Of a DNA stretch of 64,000 nt, positions 51,050 through 61,360 are shown in pieces; position 1 is the first letter of the stretch; every line of letters starts with the position of its first letter. Where the stretch lies: NCBI GenBank assembly GCA_964036155.1, contig OZ038423.1, positions 78,569,249-78,633,248 on the forward strand, in the 5' to 3' direction. The position numbers were made by a program, and so were the translations under genes. The DNA comes from Diploscapter coronatus. Its lineage: Eukaryota; Nematoda; Chromadorea; Rhabditida; Rhabditidae. The notes beneath the pieces were generated by a model. The model was given only the letters and a program-made list of their open reading frames with translations, was not told the origin of the DNA and did not search any database.

Positions 51050-52108
51050 ATCAATAATTCATTTGATTTTTAGGCCCATTTTTCCGAATTCATATCCATC
51101 TTTGATGAAGATCAACTGATTTTCAGCCAAAAAGCTGAGAGAAGTATTTGAAATAGGTGATCTTCACAATTATTTGTGAGACGAATTCAGAAAAAAGCAA
51201 TAGGTCCAAACTTATGCTCAAATGATTTTCTTCCCTTCCCAATCTAGTCGTTCAAATTTCATCTCTAAATTCTAAATGTTCGTGTTCATAATCTTCCTGC
51301 TTTACTGTAATTTGCTAGAATCGAGTATTTTCTGACCGAGTATCCATAAAATTCGCACAAATTCACGCAGCAAATCAAGTGATTTTTCGATTTGTGTCTG
51401 ATTTTGACTTCTGCTTTCGACGAGTTGATGCATCCAATTTGACAGTAAGATTAGCCGATTTCTCTCTACATAATTCAATCGAGACGGGTCGTGTGTGTGT
51501 GGAATCTTTGACATTGTTCTGAGCTTCTTGAAAAACAACAATTTCAGAGGCAATCATTTTTGAAAGTTTGACCGTTTTTCATTTTTCAAAACTTTTGCTC
51601 TAAAATTACAATTTTTCTAAATGATTAGTCTCTGAGATAAAACCTAACTTTCCAAGAAGTTTTTAGTTCTGTAATTTCAAAATTCAAAAAGTGCTACCGT
51701 AGTCATCTAGGCCCAAAACTATTCATCTTCATTTAACATTGTTCACTTTTATCGTATATCTTTCAAATTGCCTATTAGCCATCTGTAATCGTCTGGCACT
51801 TATCGAGCTGTTTCACTTCTAATCCTGAATCTTTCAAGTTGATTTTCATTCTGACAGAAACTCCTGTGACCTATGCCCCACCAAAAATGTTCATAGGCTT
51901 TCATAAATTCGTCTACAGCCATAATATGAAGAGTATACTTTGCTGGTAATTATTTTGTACACTTTAAACTGTCATTTTTAACCTTTCAAATTTTTGAAAT
52001 TCGCAATATTGTGTTGAACTCTTACGAATCGTTTGCTCAAAATAATTATATTTCGAAATTATTCGCAAATCCTTTCAAACAGAGCACTCTATTGTTTTGG
52101 CTAAATTG

Positions 52109-52145
52109 TCAAGGACCGATAAATTGAGACAATAAATGCTGCTTA
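52109..52145. mobile_element. Family C end fragment
   Basis: AATTGTCAAGGACCGATAAA then TTGAGACAATAAATG matches one terminal repeat of family C; the rest of the element is absent. Confidence 0.55.
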
Positions 52146-52671
52146 AATTTAAAAATTTCCAATTTTCATAGCTTAAGGGTGAGATTACATTCAAAGTCAT
52201 ACAAAGAAGCATTGAAATATCATAGATTTAGCTGAAAACAAAGCGACAACTTCAGCAATGCTGTATCTTGTCTCGATTCTTTGATCTTTGACATTATTAT
52301 GTATGCACAATTTTGCTATTTTTAAAAATTGAACCTTGATTTGTATTCAGCAAATTCAGCAAATTGTGCATATATTAAATATGAAAGGCGTGTGCAATGA
52401 TCATCCTCGCCCTCCGCCTTTCCATTGTAAATTATCATATTCTTGAAAGTTGTTCGAAATGTGACCAGCAAGCGAATAAACACTGATAATCTTCTGATGA
52501 GTAACAAGTTGTAATCGAATCAAGTTAAAACATGTGATGATGCCGCAATAGACTCGGTAATTTAATTATCGGACTGTCTCACTTCAAAGTAAATAGTCAC
52601 GCATCTTACAAAATCTACTAACAAGGGGGCCTCACATGAACTGATGTTCGAATTTATTGCTCATTTTTGGT

Positions 52672-52803
52672 ATTGTCAATGGCCGATAACTTGAGACAAA
52701 ATAAATGGTGCGCACAAATTCGGCGTATGCGTTTGTGTGAGCTGCGTAATTTATTTCAAAGTCGCCAAAGGTATTATTCGTACCGATGAAATGTCGTCAA
52801 ATT
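52672..52803 (-). mobile_element. Family C partial element (copy C2)
   Basis: TATTGTCAATGGCCGATAAC, GAGACAAAATAAATGGTGCG and TACCGATGAAATGTCGTC match, in order, the reverse complement of the right two-thirds of 43164-43368. The second terminal repeat is missing, so the copy is truncated. Confidence 0.75.
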
Positions 52804-53282
52804 TTGTGCATGCAAATTCGCGTATCTGCTAACTTTATCTAAACTACTATTTTAAGATATATCATTTATCCGTAAAACTAAATTTAAATTTATTAGGAGC
52901 GACAAAATATTCATTGGCTCTGACAATTTGTTGAAACAAAGGTTGGAAATACAACTGCAAAATTGTTGGATTTCAAAACGGTAACAACAGACTAAAATTT
53001 AGAAATTCGCGGGAATTCTGAATGAAAATTGCGAGATTTGACAACGGCAAATGGCAAGAAGATTGTGATAAGATAAGAAAAATATATCATTTAAAAATAA
53101 TATGATGTACGAAAATGGCACGGACAATCGAAATGAATTGAAAAATGAAATATTGACTGAATTTTTGGCTTGCTGCGACTAGTTGAAATTTATTTTTATC
53201 CGACTCTTCCCGTGACTGGCTCAACATATTGCTATCACTAGTTTTTTGCTGATAGGGATTTCATTTTATCAGCGATTATTGT

Positions 53283-56200
53283 TTATTTCCTCCTTCCGAA
53301 ACGCACGGATGAAGCCTAAACTTTATCATATTATATTTTAAAAAAATTAGATTCATTACTTCATGTTTGCGTCAAGTTTTGTATGCTATGCTATGGATGT
53401 TTGAATTTAATTACTCGTTGTCAACATTTGTTTCATTTTTCTCTATATTTGAACAAAGTTTTATTGCAGACGTTTCAATTTTCATTTTTTTGTTATATTT
53501 TAGCTTACCCAATTTGCACGCTTTCCGAACCGGACTTGATTGGCCCATTTTTTCACCGGTCGCAGCCCAAACCCACCCCCGTCCGAGAGTGAGGCCTAAA
53601 TCACAAACTACATAGATGTTTTTATGAACTCTGACTGGTTTTATATACCCCTGATGTTTTCGACATAAGTTGAAATGGTAAATAGTGCAGTTGAATTTAA
53701 ATTAACTGAGGGAGACTTCCATTTTTGGGAGAAAAATCTGGGAGAAATTGAGCATGGAAATCAGAAGAAAAGAAGGAAAAACACTGGACGGATAAAATGG
53801 GATGATTGAATCAAGAAAGGGGGAAGGGTTTGTTTGGATATCTGATGGATAGAAGACACGTTGCGACTAGCACCGAGGATGTATTTATAGCACTTGAGTT
53901 CTGATGGACAATTTTGTCAAGTATGAAAACGCAGAAGACGACGTTCAGCACGATGATTTCAATCCTAGAAGTATGCTTATCTACGCTCTACACAATATGT
54001 TGAAGAGAGATCAATATTCAGATTTATTGCTTGTGCTCTGAAGAGGAGCGATAAGTAAAAATAATGCAATTTAGCAGCTTTAATGAAGTTAACTTCAATC
54101 TCTATGCTCTTACTATATTTATTATACACTAATCTAACTTTATCAATCACAACCGTTAAGTTGATATCTGAATTTATAATTTAACAAAAAAGAAGGCTTA
54201 CCAAATAACTGTCGAACTGATTTTCGTAGGGGTAAATTTCCTGTGATGCACTAGTCAAATCTGCCTCTGCCTGTTCTTGATTTGTCCGAGGAAATGCTGA
54301 AATTTAATGTTATTAATTTTCAAGATTTCTAATTTCATTAAGAAACGGACAAACTTGACGTGTTGTCTTTGTTTTTATATTCATCTGTGGTTTTTCTTAA
54401 ATTAAAGTTCTGAACATCTATACTTTCATTTCACTGGTTTTAATTGCGTGTGTGAAGTAATCAACTTGTACGGATGTTTTGATGCCTTGTTTTCAATCAT
54501 TTCTATAAGAAAACATGTGTTATTTAAAAGTTCCTTTTCCGCTTAAGCTATGCTTTCACAGAGTCGAAATCATTTCATAATTCAAAGCTTCAAAATAAGG
54601 ATAAAAAATAGAAGGTTCTGGATCTAGTTCATGAGATCGAGATCTAGAAGTACAGACAAACACGAGGTTTTAAAGTTTGTTTTCATTGCATTTTGTAGGT
54701 AGATTGACGAAATAGACAAAAAAAATGTGAATTTCACATGAAAAGACCAATTGTATTTTCCCAAAGATTCTAGCGTAATAGGAATTAGTAGCATGGGATC
54801 GGAGAAACTACTAAATGAATGAATGAATGAAGCTCTGACATGATATCCTCTCACTTATGAATAACCGATACGATATCAAATGGGATGTCATATATCCAAA
54901 CACTGCCTGACATAAATACTACAATTCATAAATACTACAATTGAGGAGTTATAATAGGTTACAATAGGTTTGATGGCGTCATCAGTTTCGAAAGCAAACA
55001 AATCAAAACGAATGTTTCTATGTCAGCAAGCCAGACCCATTTAGCGTCTCTGCTCTTTCGTCTCATTACATTTTACCCAATTTAAACTTGAGCCGCAATG
55101 CATAAAGAAGTTCCTCTTTAGGAATAGGAAGCAAACTAGGCGTTTTTGATCGAACGATAAATTTATGCCGTTTTTAGGGAGCTAGTGATGCAAAGCGATC
55201 TTTACTCAGACTTTTGCTTATATAATTTGGCTGAACTTCCACGCCCACAGAAATGCATGATAAGGATGAAATTTTTAGGAATCATGAAATTTTGGTATCT
55301 GAAAAATAACTTTGTGAATTGTGATGGAAACTAAATATTATTGACTGGAGAGAACGTCGATACCCAAAAATTACATTATTCGTTTCGTCTCTCTTCTACG
55401 CGACTCATTATTTCGGCTTAAATTCGATTTATAATTTCTGGGCATGAATATCGACTTTCTCTCTGATCAACGACAATCGTTTTTCCACCCTTTCACATAT
55501 CATTATGTCGTTTTTCCAATCGTTAAAAAATTTGTCACTGATCTAAATTTACTCAAGTGTTTGTGCTTTACCCTGATTATGCATCGCCCTAAGTTAAGTG
55601 AGTCTCGGAATTTTTTGTTTCTATCTCTGAATTCCTTTTCACCCATTCTCAATACATCAGAAGCGCCTTTAGAGCCATGAATTATTAATGGGCAAGACGA
55701 AAATGAAAATGGATGATTGGGAGTATTGAGGGAGGAACATTGAATGCAAAAATGCAGGGGAGGAAAGGCAATCACTTAACGAGCAGTGCCTTATAACGAA
55801 TAATCAAGGCGTTGACCAGTTATGGTAGTTTTATTAGTCAGGTGATATGAAATTGAAGTATTGATTAGAGAAATAAATATCGGCGATTCAAAAATAAATG
55901 ACTATATGCAATGCCGCAGGGTCGAATGGGCGTGGTCTTTCGTTCTTTTCTTGGAAAAGAGGAAGAATAGGCTCCGCGCCATTAAAGCATGAGATTTTTC
56001 AGAAGCCATAAATTTCTGAAGTTTCAATACCTGATTTAATGCATAGTAACAATATTTTAAATATAAATAATATCTCAAAACAGAATGCCGCTTCATCAAT
56101 TTTCCTATCAAAGAATCAGAAATGAAATTTTTTTGCTTTAGGAATTAAAGATTAAATTTAGATGCAGCAAGCGATCTTCCTGTTGTCAAACCTGTCACTG

Positions 56201-56883
56201 ATAAATTTAAAAGCGTTGCTAATTTTAATTTAAATCTGGAATTGTGAGGCTTCAAATGTAAGCATATTTCTGCAATGTCAAAAGAGGGAATAATTACGTA
56301 ACGCTAAATAATCCTAGATTGCAGTTTTAATTATTTAGAATAATCAAGTTAGGCACGTGATAAGATATTGCATCCGAATTCAATTATCTTCTGAATATAA
56401 TAAATTTTCATTTTTACGTCATAAATAAATCAATGGATTAGTGATTTCTAAAACTATGTCCATTCAATTAGAAAATTAAAAAGAGTCACATTTCATCCAC
56501 ACAGACATTCGAAGAAACATTGCGCGCTAATTGCATGAGATAGGTATCAATTTACAAAAATGGTTCCTCTCCATACTCTGACAGTATCCATGTTTTGCTA
56601 CTTCAAAATTCTAATTCATTATTTCTCATAGTTTTCGATCAATAGATTGCTAAAAAAGATCAAAAGTTAATGAATTTTAGAGAAACCATAACTTCAAGCA
56701 TGTTCATTGTGAAAAAATTAAAATTATATAATTTTTATATCTTAGATCTTGATTATCCTCAAACGACAAACAAACTAGCATAATTACCGCTGATTAGGAT
56801 GATATCATGAAAATCTTACCGTATACTGAAGCGAGAGTGAGGATAAGGAGTAGAAATAGAGAGAGGATGTTGGCCAGCAGCAT
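53283..56883 (-). CDS. flp-19: FMRFamide-like neuropeptide precursor FLP-19
   Basis: Four exons (56820-56883, 54202-54296, 53509-53595, 53283-53315) encode 92 residues. The signal peptide is MLLANILSLFLLLILTLASVY. After an acidic spacer, the precursor holds KK-WANQVRFG-KR, giving WANQVRFamide, the hallmark peptide of C. elegans FLP-19. The second peptide spans the last intron: KR-ANWASSVRFG-RRK, compared with ASWASSVRFamide in C. elegans as I remember it. Both have dibasic sites and the C-terminal Gly needed for amidation. Exon phases match throughout. The peptides act as secreted signals on GPCRs. Introns are large (2.5 kb and 0.6 kb) for so small a product. It is convergent with abl-1 and divergent from the next gene. 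Confidence 0.93.
54297..56819 (-). other. First intron of flp-19
   Basis: 2.5 kb intron, AT-rich. It contains the family A copy at 55336-55474 and a short GAAT/CATT microsatellite near 54812. No nested gene recognised. Confidence 0.7.
55336..55474 (-). mobile_element. Family A foldback element (copy A4)
   Basis: TATTATTGACTGGAGAGAAC at one end and GAATATCGACTTTCTCTCTG at the other. The interior reads in the opposite direction to A2 and A3 (TTTCGTCTCTCTTCTACGCG, GCATGAATATCGAC). Confidence 0.75.
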
Positions 56884-57299
56884 GGTGAATGTGAAGTGAG
56901 GCGCAAGGGAGGATAGAGACAAGCCTCTGGGTTGGAGAGAGGCGGAGCCAGTCCAAAACAGGCGGGATATGGGATATCCTAGGGGAATAAGGGAGTAGAG
57001 AGGGGAAGATAGGGGTAATGGTACTGGATGTGAATGCATTATTTATGAAAACTACACGAATTTAGAGCGATTTCGTCAATGCGTTTTGAAGGATTTCGAA
57101 GTCTGAGACTTCATGATGAAAGTTGAGCAGAATAGTTCTTGAAGTTGAATCTTCTTTTCTGGTTGTTTGATATGATATATTCAGCTTTACATTTTATAGC
57201 ATATCACATGATGGTCGATGATAAAAATTCTTTATTGTTACTTCAATGGAATTTTTTCTTATGCTTTTCAGTAATCTATGAATTAGCATACATCGAATT

Positions 57300-59621
57300 A
57301 TGGATTTTAAATTGAATAATTTCCAACCAAAACTCGACCATTTCCCGTCTCAGCCATCTAGCAGCAGGTCCGTTCCTCAATCAGAGGCAATAATTATCGT
57401 CCACGTCCAGAAAACTCGTCATGCGCAAAAGTCGTCATTCGCCTTTAAAGGTGAGGTAACGAAGTCACTCATCATCTATTCTTGATTTTTTCCTGAAATT
57501 TCGCAAAAAATACCCCAGCTTCTGGATTCTATAGATACTCACGCAGATTCACTTCCCTTCATGAATATTCAATTTTTGAAATTCGACGAAATTCTGAAAT
57601 CTCGAAAAATTGAAGGACGATTTTCAGAAGAAGTCGAAGGAAAAGAAAAGGTCGAAGAAGAGAAGATCGGAAGGCACTCCTGAAGGTGAAAACGAAAATT
57701 GTTGATTGTTCTAAAAAAGCTAACAAATTGTGAATCATGTAATCAGCGGAGCCTCATGAAAGTTCTTGCAACTTTTCGAAAATTTTATTTTAAAAACGAG
57801 TAACCTCTTCAAGAAGTCAATCGACAGATTTTCTGATTCTCTTTCTAACAAGTCCTTGATAATGCAATGTTCAGACCACGCCAAAGGGACCCGTCCACCC
57901 TCGGTGACGCGAGCCAACTTTCGCAAGCTTCTGTTCAGCGGAAGAAGTAGGGGCGGCGCAATCAGCCCGAAGAACTCACGCGACAGCAATCCAGGCACCA
58001 AGTTTTCAATTTTTCTCAATTTGAGGATTGGCAGAGCTAAGTTTGCATTCAGCACTTTGAAATTGGAGGATTCATAACCAGTCTAGCAAAAATTCCTCTA
58101 CATTTTTATACAAATAGACTCAGAGCCCCAAATTTAGGCAAAAATATAAGCTTAGTATTAGAAATAAAATAAAATCCTGAATTTCAAATAATTAAGAATG
58201 ATATTTCCAGAAGTGAAGGACAGAGACAAGCAGTCTGCAGGTGGATCGCACGAGAAGAAGAGGAAGAGTGACGAGAGCAGACAGGAAAATGCTCCCAATG
58301 TGAGTACGGAACAGGACTCGGCACCTACGAAGAGCAGCCCGACTCAACCCTCATCCAACTTCAAGCCGCCCTCTCAGCCATTCCAGTCGCTCAGCAGTAA
58401 ACCAGAATATGTAGGTTTTGAAGAACTGAAAAATCTAATTCATCTTGGCTTCTTGTACGTTTTATCCATTTTCTGAAAAATAGTAAGGGAAGGAAAAAGG
58501 GGGTAAAAAGTATAATAGGGTAAGCGTAACTTAGGAGTAAAGATACAGGAGGCCTTCATTCTCAAATTTGATAGATTTTAATATGCTCATTTTCTATGAT
58601 ATTTACAATTCTAAAGAACTTAAATTTCTTCAAATTGATGAAGATCAGCTTTGTTATTAGAATTCTGATAAAAATATTGCTATAGTTGATCTAATAAAAA
58701 AACTCTTAATATAGAAGACCTGGGCTTTTAATTAAAGAAACTGAGTAGAGCAGCGACGAACTGACGATGTTGGACAAGTTGGACCCGCAACTGGTCAATA
58801 GCCTGGCGCGAGGCGTCGAACAGCCCAGGATGATGTTCACTAAGGAAATCGGTATTTGGTATTTTTATTCAAATTCAAATCTGCTCCAATGCTACTGACT
58901 TTGCGCTCCTTTTATAGCTCCGAGTATTTATACCCCCTTTAACACTCTTATTTTTAAATAATGCGTGCTGATTTTAACACCACTATAAATAGTCTCAATT
59001 TAGTTCGCTTCTCAAATACGCTACATGAATAAAATAATGACGAAGATCAAATTTTCAGAGTCGACCCTCGGCTATCGGGCGATGCACGCGGCGCACAAGG
59101 AGGGCCTCATCATGAACCCGCGGAAGATCATCCACATGGGCAACATCGACACGATCCAGAGACAGAGACGGATGGAGGGCAGGAAGGACGACATCGATGC
59201 CGAGCTCGACAGGGTCATCAGGGAGCAGGACACCGAGGATGACAGTACGCAGAGCAATGCCTACAATGTGAGTCAAAATATTGATTTACCGATGAAGATT
59301 AGCTTTGTGTTGACAGGAAAGTGGAGTTTTATACGGTAAAGGTGTGAGTTTGAAAAATAATATGACAAATTTCATTATCGCGATCTGCTTTTTCTACAAA
59401 ATAGCTTTCTTCTTGCTAAAAAGTATAAATTTTCTGTCCGACAATATTTGCAAAAGCATCAAAAATTGCAATATTCGATTTTCTTTCCTTATTTTTTCTA
59501 GGATTTTAAACTGTGATTTCAGGTGACATTCAACGACATCGGCATTCTCTACACGACGCTGCCCGACCAGACGGACGACGATTTGACGCCCGAATCCGAA
59601 GAACACGTCGATTTTCACTGA
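57300..59621 (+). CDS. Charged, probably disordered protein of unknown function
   Basis: Seven exons in phase (57300-57455, 57628-57685, 57875-57946, 58211-58410, 58749-58851, 59059-59267, 59523-59621) give about 298 residues. The middle is very basic (KKSKEKKRSKKRRSEG), then Ser/Pro/Gln-rich. The last three exons look conserved, with GC-rich third positions: LDKLDPQLVNSLARG, TLGYRAMHAAHKEGLIMNPR, MGNIDTIQRQRRMEGR, and an acidic end TLPDQTDDDLTPESEEHVDF. No membrane segment, signal peptide or known domain. The basic clusters could serve nuclear localisation or RNA/DNA binding (inference). The ends of exon 1 and exon 3 are least sure: exon 3 is stopped at GTAGGG because only that keeps phase with exon 4. 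It starts 417 bp from flp-19, divergent, so they may share a promoter region. Confidence 0.7.
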
Positions 59622-61360
59622 CCACACAAATCAGACGATTGTAATGCAACCATCCAATAAGCAGGTCTTCATTATTTGTTTAACGATTTCAGAAGCAGAT
59701 TTGGGAAATTTCGAACCGCACGGTTGACCACATACAAAGGAGTAGTATGCTTTATCGAGAAACGAAAAGAAGGCATGCTCTTTTCTCTTTCGATAAGGCA
59801 CACTATCTCGTTTCGTGCGATTTGAAATTTCCCAAGTCTGATCTTCATATGTAAAATCAGGATATTTTGACAGATCTCCATTAATCTATTAGAGGCTCAC
59901 TCTATTCCTCTATTCAATTCACTCTCCTTTTCTAACATCTCACCTTTCTCCCCACTCACTCTCTCTCTCTCCTTTTCCTACCAGTGCCGCCTAACGGACA
60001 TTGCTCATGCCCTCTACAGCTCTTCTCCATCTCCTTTTGTATTGTTCTCTATTCTATGACCACTGACGAGTTATCGATTGACCATTCTTCTTCCAGTAGC
60101 CAGTCTACTTATCTGTCTTCCTGACGAGCGGCCGCTCTCCATTTTTCTCACCTACTCGGATTGTTCTTTTCACTTGTTGCACTCAATAAATCTGCTACTC
60201 GAGTCTCAAATGCGTTAACGGGCATAAAAGGGCAACCATAACACTATCACGAGATAAAAGTTTCTTATACTTTAAAATCAGGATATTTTGACATGCTTTA
60301 ACTTATCACAAGATAAAATTAGGACTTCTAAAAATAGACGACGATCTTTCAACCGACTCTAAATTATCGCGTGATAAAATTAGATCTTCAAAAATCTAAA
60401 AATAGTGCTTGGGTATTTTGAAAGATGAGTAAGAAGTGTGGCTGACCTGTTATGATTGCTGTGTCGCTAGAAGTGCCTTGCACGTGTTGTTGCATCATCG
60501 CTAGGCAGCAGGTAGAGAGAGAGGTCATAAGCGAGAAAAAGCAAGATGCAGACAATGCAGTGCCAGGCCAGGCAGGCTTCACCACCGATCTAATGTGATT
60601 CATTTTTCATCTACCAATTCCCCTCTTATCATTCATTTTTCCGTTGTCAATGGGTGCTATTGCACCAAACACTCGCATTTTCCCATCCTCTTCATTTTTT
60701 CATTTTCATTTTCAGTGTAGTTTATCAAAATCCCTGGTTCAAGAGCTTTGAACACGCATTCGTCCGATTTCTTCTAGAAAATGACAATCATTACGTTCTA
60801 CTTTATTTTCGAACCTGAAAATATTCGAATTCTTGAAAATTCATTCAGTTTTTCACCTTTACCAAAACTGATGTTTTCAAGATTATGAAAATATCGATGA
60901 TTTTTCAGCTTTTGAATCTTATGCTTATCTGATTGAGTTTTGACATGTTTAGATTGTCGAATTTCGAGTTTTCAACAGATATCGATAGGAGTTGAAATAT
61001 TGGCATATCAGCAACGTGATTGGTCTTTAAACAGTGCCTCAAATCTTTTTATTCATTCATTCATTCACTCATTTCCTCTCTCCGCTTCTTATCATCAATC
61101 AGCAGGTACGTCCACTTCTTTTTTGATCAAAAATTTATAGATTTCATGAAGTTCCTAATCTTCATAAGAAGAAAACAAATCAAGTCAACACAATTGTTAT
61201 ATCTAAAGTTCGTGACCGTTATATTGTACCATTGAGGGTCTAAAAATGAAGAAAAACGATGAAGTCCATCTTTTCTTACACGTTTTCTAGTCATAAAATG
61301 GACTCTGATACATCTCATATTTTTGAAATTAGCCGACAAAATTTGCCAATACTTTTTCAG
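59622..61360. other. Intergenic with a palindrome and short repeats
   Basis: No gene supported. It contains the palindrome at 59692-59843, three diverged copies of ATCACGAGATAAAATTAG-like sequence (about 60244, 60301, 60364), a C/T-rich stretch near 59920-60010 and an (ATTC)n run near 61050. Confidence 0.5.
59692..59843. mobile_element. Palindrome just after the unknown gene (family E-like)
   Basis: CAGATTTGGGAAATTTCGAA pairs with TTGAAATTTCCCAAGTCTG, and GAACCGCACG pairs with CGTGCGATT. The centre GGCATGCTCTTTTCTC resembles the element at 48018-48143. It lies 70 bp past the stop codon, so it could also be in the 3' UTR. Confidence 0.6.

Larger units (their letters stand above)
51050..53282. 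other. Intergenic between abl-1 and flp-19
   Basis: The convergent 3' ends of abl-1 and flp-19 flank it. A partial inverted repeat lies at about 51075-51190, just after the abl-1 stop (CATTTTTCCGAATTC with GAATTCAGAAAAAAG). Two family C pieces follow. No gene seen. Confidence 0.6.

Noticed and set aside
54034..54060. Possible short terminal exon for flp-19 (STSNKSEY) after a good acceptor near 54040.
   Set aside because: Using it would drop both RFamide peptides; the exons at 53509 and 53283 fit phase and FLP-19 identity far better.
57947..58077. Continuation of the exon at 57875 to a stop at 58077.
   Set aside because: It would end the protein before the well-supported downstream exons; the GTAGGG donor at 57947 restores phase with 58211.
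60388..60603. Minus-strand 71-codon frame with Cys and hydrophobic residues.
   Set aside because: No signal-peptide order, no splice context, and it lies within repeat-rich DNA.
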